This document shows, piece by piece, positions 36,541-45,257 of a stretch of DNA of 64,000 nt. The position numbers were made by a program, and so were the translations under genes. Source of the stretch: Desulforhabdus sp. TSK (GTDB lineage Bacteria; Desulfobacterota; Syntrophobacteria; Syntrophobacterales; Syntrophobacteraceae); the NCBI RefSeq assembly GCF_022836495.1, contig NZ_BQXM01000015.1, positions 1-64,000 on the forward strand, in the 5' to 3' direction. The notes under the pieces were generated by a model. It saw only the letters and a program-made list of their open reading frames with translations. It did no database searches and had not been told where the DNA came from. Each line of letters begins with the position of its first letter. Within the stretch, counting starts at the first letter, position 1.

Positions 36541-37338
36541 TCAATTCAAGCGGGAAACCATGTGGCGGGGGGTCACGGGACATTGTAGATCCACCGTCGC
36601 GGTCGAGTCTGTTGTCGTCGATTCGATGACGACGGCTTCCCCCACCCTTAGCCCGTCCCTGTCCAGAACGCTCAGGTGGGATCCCGGCTCCACGCCGTGC
36701 TGTGTTCCAAGGGAGAAGGAAATCTCCCATGCCGAGGCTCCCCGCGCCACGTAGTAGATGTCCGCCATCCCTATTTCCCTCATGAGGCGTTCCCGACGCT
36801 GGGAGAGAAGAAAGACAAGGAAAAAGGAGAGCAGCGCCAAGGGGAAAAAGATGGCGAAGACCAGCCAGGGAGAAACGTTCAGGGTGCGCTGGATGAAGGA
36901 CTTGGCATCCCGGCGCATGCTTTCCGCATCGGGGTATACCCGCACGAGCAGGAGCGTGGAAGCCTTGGGGGATGGATCGTTGCGCGGATGCACCGCAACG
37001 AGGTATTCTCCCTTTTCCTGCTCGGGACTCACCGTGAGCAGACCCCGCCACATCTTTCCGCCCAGCCAGAAGCCGGAGTGAATGACTTCGAAGGTGACAC
37101 CGATGCCGTCCGTAGGGCTTTTGTAGGTCAGTTGACCGAGATCTGTGACGTCTTCCTTCAGGTACCCATTGACCGCCACGGACTCCCCGCCCAGAAGCTT
37201 GAACAGGTTGGCGGGCTCTCTGAAGCCGACGACAAGTCCGTCCACGACAGCCAGGAGAAAGACAATGCAGCACAGAGCGCCGCATTTCCCCAGTCCATCT
37301 CTCAGCCGATTGATTTGATCCAGGCTCATGCTTCCCAT
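36541..37338 (-). CDS. Membrane protein of unknown function
   Basis: This 265-residue protein has one membrane segment near the N-terminus (CGALCCIVFLLAVVDGLVVG) and a second at about 165-190 (WLVFAIFFPLALLSFFLVFLL). An extracytoplasmic domain of about 120 residues lies between them. A cytoplasmic C-terminal part has GTQHGVEPGSHLSVLDRDG, resembling small beta domains that follow a GxxxGD turn. I do not recognise the family. The start region overlaps the preceding 69-codon membrane protein by 13 bp, so they form a two-gene unit. Confidence 0.72.
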   Translation of the reverse strand: MGSMSLDQINRLRDGLGKCGALCCIVFLLAVVDGLVVGFREPANLFKLLGGESVAVNGYLKEDVTDLGQLTYKSPTDGIGVTFEVIHSGFWLGGKMWRGLLTVSPEQEKGEYLVAVHPRNDPSPKASTLLLVRVYPDAESMRRDAKSFIQRTLNVSPWLVFAIFFPLALLSFFLVFLLSQRRERLMREIGMADIYYVARGASAWEISFSLGTQHGVEPGSHLSVLDRDGLRVGEAVVIESTTTDSTATVDLQCPVTPRHMVSRLN

Positions 37339-37535
37339 TCGAGCTTCTTGAAGCGCAGGCGATTGACGCCGACCTTGGCGAGGATCAGGGTGGGGATGAG
37401 CATGGAGAAGAAATACTTCATGAACAGGGGAGTGAAGCGGTCAGGGTTCTGATTGGCAAAATACATGCTGACACAAAGCTCCACGATGAGTGCTATATCC
37501 ACCAGGGCGATGACTATTTTCTGCGAAAAATTCAT
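37326..37535 (-). CDS. Small two-segment membrane protein
   Basis: This 69-residue protein has hydrophobic helices at about 7-27 (IVIALVDIALIVELCVSMYF) and 38-57 (FFSMLIPTLILAKVGV), and a basic C-terminus. ATG 37535 is likely; an in-frame start four codons earlier is also possible. It overlaps the next gene by 13 bp. Function unknown; it may be a partner of the downstream membrane protein. Confidence 0.65.
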   Translation of the reverse strand: MNFSQKIVIALVDIALIVELCVSMYFANQNPDRFTPLFMKYFFSMLIPTLILAKVGVNRLRFKKLEWEA

Positions 37536-37561
37536 GGCGGCGTCCAATCCCTATGTTCAAT

Positions 37562-37696
37562 TATACTCGATGAGGGACAAATTTTTGATTTGATAGCTCC
37601 GTGCTTTTGTAGGAGCGGCATCCTGCCGCGACCGGATCGCTGTCGCGGCAGGATGCCGCTCCTACAAAAAAGAGCTTTTCAATCTTTGATGTGTAC
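37562..37696. repeat. REP-cored palindromic element, TATACTC family, copy C
   Basis: The left end is TATACTCGATGAGG, the core stem TTTGTAGGAGCGGCATCCTG and its complement (37606-37668), and the right arm is degenerate (TTTGATGTGTACA). It lies between the small membrane protein gene and the lipoprotein gene. Confidence 0.75.
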
Positions 37697-37809
37697 AGAT
37701 CTCTACCCGCCGAACTCCTGGACGAAAAGAAGAGAATCCCTTCCGGTCAGGTCAGGAGGTCCGGACACTCCCCGGAAACGATTCTCTTCTTTAAAGCCGG
37801 CGGTTTCAA

Positions 37810-38406
37810 CTACTTTTTGAAGATGTCCGTCTTGGAGATGTTCATAAACCTTTTGGCCTTACCCGCTTCCTTGTAGTAGATGCGGACTTCATCCCCGGCA
37901 TCCCAGGTGGAATCGGGCAGGTTGAAATATTCCTCGGGCAGCGAGAACGTCACGAGGATTTTCTGCCTGCCGGAGTAAATGCTGATGGTTTTCTTGTCCC
38001 GGTCGACGGCAGGAAACTTCTTGTCCTTGACCAGCGGATCCGACTTATCCACACCATCTTTTTCTTCGATGAGGGTGTAATTGATGTTCTTGAAATTTCC
38101 CGTGCTCGGATCGAAGATCACGATCTGCCGGTTCTTGGTGTCGAGCTTCATGCGCTGCCCGGCCTTGGGCTCCGCTCCCGTGTCCATGGGGTCGGTGGGC
38201 AGGGTGTAGGTCACCGGGGGCAGTTGGCTGTAATCCGGGTTCTGAGGATCAGCCGTATTATCGTGGATCAGGGTCACCACCTTTTTATCCTTGTCGAACT
38301 TAATCACCCTGCCCTGTTCCACCTTTCCGTAATCGCTGCAACCGACACCGAGCACCAGAGGGAATACCAAGAGCAGGCAAAAAATCAGATTCCGTTTATT
38401 GAACAT
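37810..38406 (-). CDS. Lipoprotein, DUF4881-like
   Basis: This 198-residue protein has a lipoprotein signal: MFNKRNLIFCLLLVFPLVLG followed by VGCSDYG, with the lipobox cysteine at about residue 23. The mature part is beta-rich and charged (RVIKFDKDKKVVTLIHDN, RQIVIFDPSTGNF). It resembles DUF4881 proteins known from sulfate reducers; function unknown. Start ATG 38406 follows GGGAG at good spacing, chosen over one six codons earlier. Probably anchored in the outer or inner membrane, facing the periplasm. Confidence 0.8.
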   Translation of the reverse strand: MFNKRNLIFCLLLVFPLVLGVGCSDYGKVEQGRVIKFDKDKKVVTLIHDNTADPQNPDYSQLPPVTYTLPTDPMDTGAEPKAGQRMKLDTKNRQIVIFDPSTGNFKNINYTLIEEKDGVDKSDPLVKDKKFPAVDRDKKTISIYSGRQKILVTFSLPEEYFNLPDSTWDAGDEVRIYYKEAGKAKRFMNISKTDIFKK

Positions 38407-38576
38407 ATCCATCTCCCTGTCCATATGAGTACAAGAGATTCACTGAGAGTGCTTTGTCCCCGGCGGGGTCGGCGGTTTTTGCCGGGGCCTCTCTGGAGGA
38501 CCGCCTGCCCCCCGGGGATTTCGAAAGCACGTCGCTTCGTTTCAGAAGAGCTGTCAGATCGATCCGGACATCTCCA

Positions 38577-39647
38577 TCAGGCAGGCTGTTTGGCCATGGC
38601 CGATTTCTTGGCCGCAACCTCCGCCTTGGCGCCCTGGATCATTTTCACGAAGATATAGGCGGAAAGAGCGGTGACCACACCCAGGACCAGGACGGTGGAG
38701 ATGTTGTCGCAAACCACCTTGTTCGCACTGGTGTATTGGGGAAGCAGCTTCAGAATGATGGACAGAGCGCAGCCGATGACGGCGATACCGAAAGCGACGC
38801 GGATACCGTAGCCCTTGATGTACTTTGTGGCAACCGTACCCACCTGGGCTCCGATGGAGGCGCCCACCAGCATGATGATGGCCGCGACCAATTCCGTACG
38901 ACCCTTGTAGGTATAGGTGGCTGCACCGTAAAGACCGGAGATCATCACCTCGAAGAGGTCGGTTCCAACGGCGACGTGGGTGGGGCAGCCGAGGATGTAG
39001 ATGAGGGCCGGCATACGGATCAAGCCGCCGCCGATTCCCAGGATGCCTGCCAGCCAGCCCGTGAGGAAGCTAACGCCGATGGGGAGCCATGCGGAGCAGT
39101 AAATGCCTGCAACATTGAGATGGATCATGGGAGGGATTTTGATCTTATGGAAGGTCTTGTGCCATTCCACACCGGTGGAGAGGGGATCCACTTCACGGCC
39201 TGCGGCTTTGGCTTCCCTGTCTTTCCTCTTCTTTTTGGCAACGTCGTTGAAAACCATCCAGGCGATGAAGGCCAGGAGGACCAGGTAAAGGAGACGAACG
39301 ACCTTTTCAACGCTCCCCAGGCGTTCGAGCCACATGACCATCTGGGCGCCGACTTCGAAGCCGACGATGGTGCCCACCAGCATGATCATGCCCAGCTTGT
39401 AGTCCACGTTTCCGAACTTCCCATGCCGCATGGTGGAAATGAGGGACTTTCCAGCCATGTGGGCGATGTCCGTCCCGATGGCGAAGGCCATGGGGAAGCC
39501 CAGGATGTTGAGGCCGGGGGTCACCATCCAGGCGCCGCCCATTCCAAAGAAGCCACCGATAATGCCGACGCCGATTCCCAGGATGATCAAACCGGGCCAG
39601 AATATTTTCACTCCCGCGATGGGCATAAGGATATACAACCAATCCAT
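38577..39647 (-). CDS. TauE/SafE-family permease
   Basis: This 356-residue multi-pass membrane protein has two TauE repeats: GIIGGFFGMGGAWMVTPGL near the N-terminus and GWLAGILGIGGGLIRMPALI in the second half. Relatives export or import sulfite, sulfoacetate or other anions. The start ATG 39647 sits behind AGGAGG. It is downstream of a small exported protein gene and shares its sigma-54 promoter match. A pair of this kind is common in Desulfovibrio-like genomes, so a role in sulfur-anion traffic is plausible but inferred. Confidence 0.88.
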   Translation of the reverse strand: MDWLYILMPIAGVKIFWPGLIILGIGVGIIGGFFGMGGAWMVTPGLNILGFPMAFAIGTDIAHMAGKSLISTMRHGKFGNVDYKLGMIMLVGTIVGFEVGAQMVMWLERLGSVEKVVRLLYLVLLAFIAWMVFNDVAKKKRKDREAKAAGREVDPLSTGVEWHKTFHKIKIPPMIHLNVAGIYCSAWLPIGVSFLTGWLAGILGIGGGLIRMPALIYILGCPTHVAVGTDLFEVMISGLYGAATYTYKGRTELVAAIIMLVGASIGAQVGTVATKYIKGYGIRVAFGIAVIGCALSIILKLLPQYTSANKVVCDNISTVLVLGVVTALSAYIFVKMIQGAKAEVAAKKSAMAKQPA

Positions 39648-39695
39648 GAGATTACCTCCTGTTTCCATGAGAAGAATGCTCTGTCGAGCGGTCTA

Positions 39696-39995
39696 TTAAT
39701 GCTCCGAAAGCTCACGATGTTTGAGATCGATCCCGATGTGGCTCATGACGAGATCTGCCAAGACTCCAAACAGCAGTCCGATGGCAGGGATGAGTATAAC
39801 CGTCAGGATGGTGAACTCCACATGACTCTCGTTGTACATGTTGGCCCACCAGGCCATGATGCCGCTCAGCTTGCGCGTGTCGGCCACGATGACCAGGGGT
39901 GCCACATCGCCGCCCCCTGCCGCCAGCACGAGCTTCGGCGCCAGCACGAATGCCATGGTGATCAATCCCAGGAATTTTACCCATAGTTTCTTCAT
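39696..39995 (-). CDS. Small membrane protein paired with TauE (DVU0150-like)
   Basis: This 99-residue protein has an N-terminal hydrophobic segment ending VLAAGGGD, which may be a signal peptide, and a second long membrane segment (FTILTVILIPAIGLLFGVLADLV). ATG 39995 follows GGAGG. It is 48 bp upstream of the TauE gene on the same strand. It resembles the small DVU0150-type proteins found beside TauE permeases, recalled from family knowledge and not checked. It may be an accessory subunit. Confidence 0.72.
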   Translation of the reverse strand: MKKLWVKFLGLITMAFVLAPKLVLAAGGGDVAPLVIVADTRKLSGIMAWWANMYNESHVEFTILTVILIPAIGLLFGVLADLVMSHIGIDLKHRELSEH

Positions 39996-40130
39996 TGTCT
40001 TCGACCTCCGCTTCGAGTCTACCCAACTTACACCACCAACCTTTTTCCCATACCTGCCTGTTACCAAAACACCAGCCGCTAAAACTGGAGGATTGAATCC
40101 GAGGCGTCCAATTCCCACGTGAAGCATTAA

Positions 40131-40145
40131 GCAATGGCTGTGCCA
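40131..40145 (-). promoter_or_regulatory. Sigma-54 promoter for the TauE operon
   Basis: On the minus strand the sequence is TGGCAC-AGCCA-TTGCT, with GG-N10-GC spacing and all conserved -24/-12 bases. It lies about 135 bp before the small membrane protein start, so transcription should begin near 40120. NtrC-type activators encoded at 14853 and 43430 are candidate regulators (inference). Confidence 0.82.
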
Positions 40146-40284
40146 CAGGATGTACAACATAAATAATCTATAAATATTGTGCGTTTAAATCAAAGAAAGG
40201 GGAAAACTTGGATGGGATGTTGCTGAAGAAGTGAAACTTTTGGGTGACAGGGGTGTCATCTGAAAGCGTACAAATTCACAAGAC

Positions 40285-40680
40285 TCAGGCGTGGACCTGC
40301 AGGGCGAATTCGTCGATTTTCTTTCGGAAGGCATCGATTTTAATGGGTTTGATGATGTAGCCGTGAGCCCCCAGGCTCAAAGCGCGCGTCACCAGCTCCT
40401 TCTGGTGGAGATATGCGTCGATCACCAGGATGAGTCTGGGGTAGAGGGATTTGATTTTCCTCAACAGCTTGAAGTCCTCGGCGCCCGCGGTTCCCAGGTC
40501 CAGCAGGAGCAGGTCGAAAGAAATATCCTTCAGAAGATCCACGACCTCTTCCTGCCGCGACGTGAGGTAGCACTTGCAGTCCCGCCGGGATTCCAGGGCC
40601 CTCGCAAAGAGCTCTCCGATGTCTCGTTCGGGATCCAGTATCAGAATGTTCTTTCGATGGATTTCATTCACGGTCTTCAA
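40285..40680 (-). CDS. Stand-alone receiver protein
   Basis: This 131-residue single receiver domain has acceptor D61 in LLLLDLG, acid D16/D20 in ILDPERD and K111 in YIIKPI. The conserved Thr/Ser at the end of strand 4 is replaced by D88 (LVIDAY), which is unusual and may alter switching. It has no output domain. It is separated from the downstream kinase gene by a MITE-like element. Confidence 0.85.
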   Translation of the reverse strand: MKTVNEIHRKNILILDPERDIGELFARALESRRDCKCYLTSRQEEVVDLLKDISFDLLLLDLGTAGAEDFKLLRKIKSLYPRLILVIDAYLHQKELVTRALSLGAHGYIIKPIKIDAFRKKIDEFALQVHA

Positions 40681-40817
40681 GCTTCCTGGTGAGCACCCGT
40701 TGAGATTTCCAGGCTGCGGCCCGAAAAGCGGGCAAAAGCCGAACGCTGAAGGTAGGAGCTTTGGAAAACGGCCCTGGATTTCAGAAGGCTTCTATTACAA
40801 AAATCATACCAGAGATT

Positions 40818-40971
40818 AGAGGCTGTCTGAAAATTCGTTTGCTCGTCATTCCGGCGGTCTTTAAGCCGGAATCCACCCCAGCGAAAAACCTGGATTCCGG
40901 CTTAAAGACCGCCGGAATGACGAAACAATGTGCATGCTCAGAGTGACGGACTCATTTTTCAGACAGCCTCT
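40818..40971. mobile_element. MITE-like element, GGCTGTC family, copy 2
   Basis: This 154-bp element has near-perfect termini (AGAGGCTGTCTGAAAA on each strand) and the same palindromic CGTCATTCCGGCGGTCTT interior as the copy at 14676. One end abuts the kinase gene so closely that the kinase's TAA stop (40971-40973) lies at the element boundary. Confidence 0.85.
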
Positions 40972-43241
40972 TAGACCGTAGAGTAGAGCGGTTCGGAATC
41001 CTCCGGAGGAAGCTCTCGAGAGGATGCCTCATGCACGGGCAGTACGATGCGAAACGCTGTGCCGTGGCGGCCGGACCGGCTCTCCCGGACATCGCTCTCG
41101 CACTCGATCGTGCCGCCGTACTTGGAAATGATGCCGTAGCTCACGGAAAGCCCGAGGCCCGTCCCCTCCCCCACCTTCTTGGTGGTGAAGAAGGGGTCGA
41201 AGATCTTTTGAAGAAATTCCTTCTTGATGCCGTCCCCCGTATCGGCCACGATGGTCTCCACCCATCCCGGTTTCGCAGCCGGCCGCGTGGTGACGCTCAG
41301 GGTGCCGTCGCCATGCATGGCATGAACGGCATTGCTGATGAGATTCAACAGGACCTGCTGCAGGCCCCGCGAGTCCCCCCTGACTTGGGGAAGGTTTTCA
41401 CTGAGATCCGTCAGGAGCCTGATATTGTTCATGTCGAGGGTGTGTTTCACCACGGAAAGGATCGCGTCCACATTTTCGTTGATATCACAGTGCTCTTCGG
41501 ATTCTTCGCTGATGCGGGCGAAGCTGAGCAGGCGCTCCACGATGCTCTTGCAGTGGAGGCCGTGCCGTTCGATGGTCTTGAGATCGTTGTATTCCATGGT
41601 ACCGGGCTCGATTCTTTCCAGCAGGAGGTCACAAAAACCCAGGATAATACCCAGGGGATTGTTGATTTCATGGGCGACGCCAGCAGCCAGAGTCCCCAGG
41701 GAAGCCAGCTTTTCCGTATTGATGAGCTGCTTTTCCAGGCTCTTGCGGTCCGTGATGTCCCGCCCGATGCCCAGGATGTCCTGCTCGTCCTGCCCCTGCC
41801 CCTTGACGGGTATGTATTGGATGTTGAACCAGAATTCCTCATTCTGGATGTTGAAGAGCGTTTCCGTGCGCCGCGCCCTTCCCCCGTCCAGCACCCCTCG
41901 AATCAGCTTCAACTGCTCATCGGCCTGCTCTCTTGGGAGAAACCGGTAGAGGCTCTGGCCCACCAGAACGCTGGTGTCCTCCCCAAAGAGCCTCGACATG
42001 TGCTGGTTGGCGGTCTTGATGATTCCATCCCCGTCCAGCGTAAAAATGAGGTCCTCGGCGCTCTCGATGAGGGAACGGTACTTGGCTTCCGAACGCTCCA
42101 ACTCCTCGGCATAGTGGCGTATGTCATCCGTCTTGACGGTCACTTCATGCTCCAGAAGCGTGGCCCATCGCAATTCGTAAATGACGACGGTGAAGCTTCC
42201 GATGAGGATCACCAGGAGAACGATCCCCTGGAGCTGAACCTGCCGATCGTAAACCGTGCCGATGGTGCCTTCGATTTCATGGAGGGGGGCTGCCACAGCC
42301 ACCGACCAGACATAATCGATGTAGGGGCCTTTGATGGTGACGGGTGCATAGGCGATGAGCTTTTCCATAGGCTCCACCACGTCCCGATGCCACCCGGAGA
42401 TGTAGACGGATTTGCCCTCCTTGCCCTTCAGCATCTCCTCCCGCTGGATTTGATTGATCTTGGAAAAGGAAATGGCCGGGTTCCTGTTGCTTCGCACTTC
42501 GAAGGCGTTCTCCCCCACAAAAGCACGCTCGGGATGGTAGAGAAATGTCCCGGACGAATCCAGCACCCATGCATACCCTGTTTTTCCGGACCGGATGGAA
42601 GGGATGATCTGCTGCAGGAGCCGGTTGACATCCAGAGTGGCTTTGAGGTAGCCCGAGAAGCGGTGGGAAGCCCGCGGATGAGCGCTGTCGGTGGAATCCT
42701 CATAGGTGGGGGTGATGAGCTCAAAGACCAGGCTCTTTTTGTCCTTGGAAGGGTCCCTGGGATGGATTCCCGTTCCCATGGTTTTGCCGCGATTGCTCAG
42801 ATCGGCCGCCCAGGAGAGGTACACCCCGGCCTCCTGGTGAACGAGGCCGAAATGCCTCATGCCGATTCCCTGATCATTGGCCACAAAAAGCGTGCTCCCC
42901 TGACGGTCCACGCGCCGGATTTCGATGATGTTGTCGCGGTTCAAGACGGGAAGCGTGGAGAGGAGGAGGATTTCATAGGCATCCGAGTCACAGTATTGAA
43001 TGGTGGGCAGAGAGTTCAAGAGGGCCAGATCCGCAATGGCCATCTGAATGGTGGCCTCCACCTTCTGGGCCGTCGCCCGGGCCAGCACCAGTTGCTGCTC
43101 ATTGAACTGATCGCGGATGGTCTCTTTCATGTAGCGTGCCGTGGAAATTCCCAGGTACAAGGCCCCACACATGAGCAAAAAAGTGATTCCCCCAAATATT
43201 TTCAACACGTTGTGCAATTTGATACGTTCTCTGGATTGCAT
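40971..43241 (-). CDS. Sensor histidine kinase with Cache and PAS domains
   Basis: This 756-residue protein has membrane segment 1 at about 14-34, a large extracytoplasmic double-Cache-like sensor (about 40-340, with TGYAWVLDSSGTFLYHPE), membrane segment 2 (about 345-365), and a PAS domain (about 390-510, SAEDLIFTLDGDGIIKTAN). HisKA has [14 protein letters not shown], and the ATPase domain has LISNAVHAM, ADTGDGIKK and GTGLGLSVS. The stop codon coincides with the end of a MITE-like element. It is divergent from the NtrC-type regulator at 43430 and is its likely partner. Confidence 0.93.
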   Translation of the reverse strand: MQSRERIKLHNVLKIFGGITFLLMCGALYLGISTARYMKETIRDQFNEQQLVLARATAQKVEATIQMAIADLALLNSLPTIQYCDSDAYEILLLSTLPVLNRDNIIEIRRVDRQGSTLFVANDQGIGMRHFGLVHQEAGVYLSWAADLSNRGKTMGTGIHPRDPSKDKKSLVFELITPTYEDSTDSAHPRASHRFSGYLKATLDVNRLLQQIIPSIRSGKTGYAWVLDSSGTFLYHPERAFVGENAFEVRSNRNPAISFSKINQIQREEMLKGKEGKSVYISGWHRDVVEPMEKLIAYAPVTIKGPYIDYVWSVAVAAPLHEIEGTIGTVYDRQVQLQGIVLLVILIGSFTVVIYELRWATLLEHEVTVKTDDIRHYAEELERSEAKYRSLIESAEDLIFTLDGDGIIKTANQHMSRLFGEDTSVLVGQSLYRFLPREQADEQLKLIRGVLDGGRARRTETLFNIQNEEFWFNIQYIPVKGQGQDEQDILGIGRDITDRKSLEKQLINTEKLASLGTLAAGVAHEINNPLGIILGFCDLLLERIEPGTMEYNDLKTIERHGLHCKSIVERLLSFARISEESEEHCDINENVDAILSVVKHTLDMNNIRLLTDLSENLPQVRGDSRGLQQVLLNLISNAVHAMHGDGTLSVTTRPAAKPGWVETIVADTGDGIKKEFLQKIFDPFFTTKKVGEGTGLGLSVSYGIISKYGGTIECESDVRESRSGRHGTAFRIVLPVHEASSRELPPEDSEPLYSTV

Positions 43242-43429
43242 TGGGTTCAGCGCCCCCTCTGGCAGGCGGAGTGGAAAAGAAGAGATGGAATGCCCTCGCC
43301 GGCCTTCACTGGGCCGGCATTGGCGGACAAAAGCAGCTGGGTGAAACTTTCAGGTGACATTCCTGTTGACTCGGACTTTGCCCAGGAGTGAGAATAAAAA
43401 AAACTTCCAAAGCAGTGAGGAGACGTTCC
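43242..43429. promoter_or_regulatory. Divergent promoter region between kinase and sigma-54 activator
   Basis: This 188-bp gap lies between two genes transcribed away from each other. It must hold their 5' signals. I see no sigma-54 match and no clear -10/-35 pair. Confidence 0.35.
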
Positions 43430-44848
43430 GTGCCGGCAAAAATCCTGATCATCGACGACGAAAAAGACATGCTGCTCCTCATCGCGCGCATTCTGTCTGG
43501 TAAAACTTCCCTTGAAATCGATACAACGGACAGTCCCCTCCACATCCCGGAGCTCCTGAAGCAAAAAGACTACGACGTCATTGTGACGGACCTGAAAATG
43601 CCTCACTGCGACGGCATCCAGGTGCTGGAAATGGCCAAAGAACGGGATGTGAATACGGCCGTTATCGTCATGACGGCTTACGGCACTATCGAATCGGCCA
43701 TCGAGGCCACCCGCAAGGGAGCTTTTGATTATATCACCAAGCCCTTTCGCAAAGAAAGGATTCTCCATGTGGTGGAGCAGGCCGTCAAATGGCGGCGCAT
43801 GCAGATGGAGAACCTGTACCTCCGGGAAAAACTGGAAGGGAAGCCCCGCTTTCCCGCCCTCATCGGGAACAGTCCGGCCATGGAGAGGCTGAAGGACCAG
43901 ATCGACCGGGTGGCCAAGACATCCGCCACCGTGCTCATCACGGGAGAAAGCGGCACGGGGAAGGAACTTGTGGCCCGAGCCCTCCATTCCCACAGCCTTC
44001 GGAAGGACAAGCCCTTCATCCCCATCGACTGCAGCACCATCCCCGAATCCATCATCGAGAGCGAATTGTTCGGCCATTTGAAAGGCTCTTTCACCGGAGC
44101 CCACAGGGACAAGAAAGGGCTGGTGGAGGAAGCCCACGAGGGCACACTCTTCCTGGATGAAATCGGGGACCTGAACCCCACCATGCAGGTGAAGCTCCTG
44201 AGGCTCCTCCAGGAAGGCGAATACAAGGTCATCGGCTCCACCGCCATCCGAAAGGTCGATATTCGCTTTATCGCGGCAACGCATCAGAACCTGCAGGAAA
44301 AAATCAAGAACGGCGAATTTCGTGAAGACCTCTTCTATCGCCTGAATGTCATCAATCTCCAGATTCCTCCCGTGCGCCGGAGGATGGAGGACATCCCTGC
44401 CCTGGCTCTCTATTTCCTGGAAAAATACTCGATTCTTTACAACAAGAACATCAAGGGCATCGGGCGGGAGGCGCTGGATTACCTCACGCAGCGGGAATGG
44501 CCGGGGAACGTGCGGGAGCTGGAAAATGTCATGGAGCGGGGGGTCATCATGGCCCTGGGAGATGAGCTGGAGGTGGGGGACCTCTGGGGACTCGAAGAAA
44601 ATCCCCCTCCCTCCCCCAGCCTCACGGGACCAGGGGAGGATATCTTTTCACTGCCTTTCAAGGAAGCCAAGGACAGGCTCATGGAGGACTTTCAAACCCA
44701 ATACATCACCAAGGTACTCGCCCGGCATTCCGGCAATGTTTCTCAGGCCGCCAGGGAGTCGGGGTTGAAAAGGCAATACCTCCACCGGCTCATCCGGGAC
44801 ATCAAGGTGGAATCGAAAACCTTCAGGAAGCCTGAGCCGGCGGATTGA
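43430..44848 (+). CDS. NtrC-family sigma-54-dependent response regulator
   Basis: This 472-residue protein has a receiver (D54, K104), an AAA+ domain (GESGTGKE at about 172-179, with GSFTGA in place of the usual GAFTGA loop, then VRRRMEDIPALALYF) and a C-terminal helix-turn-helix (NVSQAARESGLKRQYLHRLI). GTG 43430 is chosen because GAGGAG lies seven bases before it; two further in-frame GTGs upstream are weaker. It is divergent from the kinase at 40971 and converges with a receiver gene, overlapping it by 26 bp. It may act on the sigma-54 promoters in this window. Confidence 0.93.
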   Translation: MPAKILIIDDEKDMLLLIARILSGKTSLEIDTTDSPLHIPELLKQKDYDVIVTDLKMPHCDGIQVLEMAKERDVNTAVIVMTAYGTIESAIEATRKGAFDYITKPFRKERILHVVEQAVKWRRMQMENLYLREKLEGKPRFPALIGNSPAMERLKDQIDRVAKTSATVLITGESGTGKELVARALHSHSLRKDKPFIPIDCSTIPESIIESELFGHLKGSFTGAHRDKKGLVEEAHEGTLFLDEIGDLNPTMQVKLLRLLQEGEYKVIGSTAIRKVDIRFIAATHQNLQEKIKNGEFREDLFYRLNVINLQIPPVRRRMEDIPALALYFLEKYSILYNKNIKGIGREALDYLTQREWPGNVRELENVMERGVIMALGDELEVGDLWGLEENPPPSPSLTGPGEDIFSLPFKEAKDRLMEDFQTQYITKVLARHSGNVSQAARESGLKRQYLHRLIRDIKVESKTFRKPEPAD

Positions 44849-45257
44849 CGGAACCTTTCTGAAGACGCTCGTCGCGGGCCACCTTTCTTTCGTAGGCGGC
44901 ATCGATCTTTTCCATGAGCTCTTCGGTGGGGCAGGGTTTGAGAAGATACTCGTAGCCTCCCAACCTCATGATTTCCACAGCCACATCCACCGAGGCGTGC
45001 CCCGTGAGCATGATGACTTCCAGGCCGGGCATTGTTTTCTTGATTTGGGCCAGTGCTTCGATGCCGCTCATTCCAGGCATTTTGACATCCAGCAGCACAA
45101 CATCGTAATTGTTGTTGTTCAGTTCTTCCAGGGCCGCCTGGGCGCTGCCCACGTGCGTCACCTCCAATCCCCTGGACTTGAGCAGCTTGCTCAAGGTGAT
45201 CCTGAACCTTTCTTCATCGTCTACAATCAAGAGCTTCGGCTTCGAAGACATGTTCAC
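44823..45257 (-). CDS. Stand-alone receiver protein
   Basis: This 144-residue protein has a receiver domain with D57 (VVLLDVKMPG), T85 and K107, then a short basic helix and no DNA-binding domain. It starts at GTG 45257 overlapping the kinase stop (GTGA), behind AAGGAG, so it is translated with the kinase. Third gene of a receiver-kinase-receiver operon. Confidence 0.9.
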   Translation of the reverse strand: MNMSSKPKLLIVDDEERFRITLSKLLKSRGLEVTHVGSAQAALEELNNNNYDVVLLDVKMPGMSGIEALAQIKKTMPGLEVIMLTGHASVDVAVEIMRLGGYEYLLKPCPTEELMEKIDAAYERKVARDERLQKGSVNPPAQAS

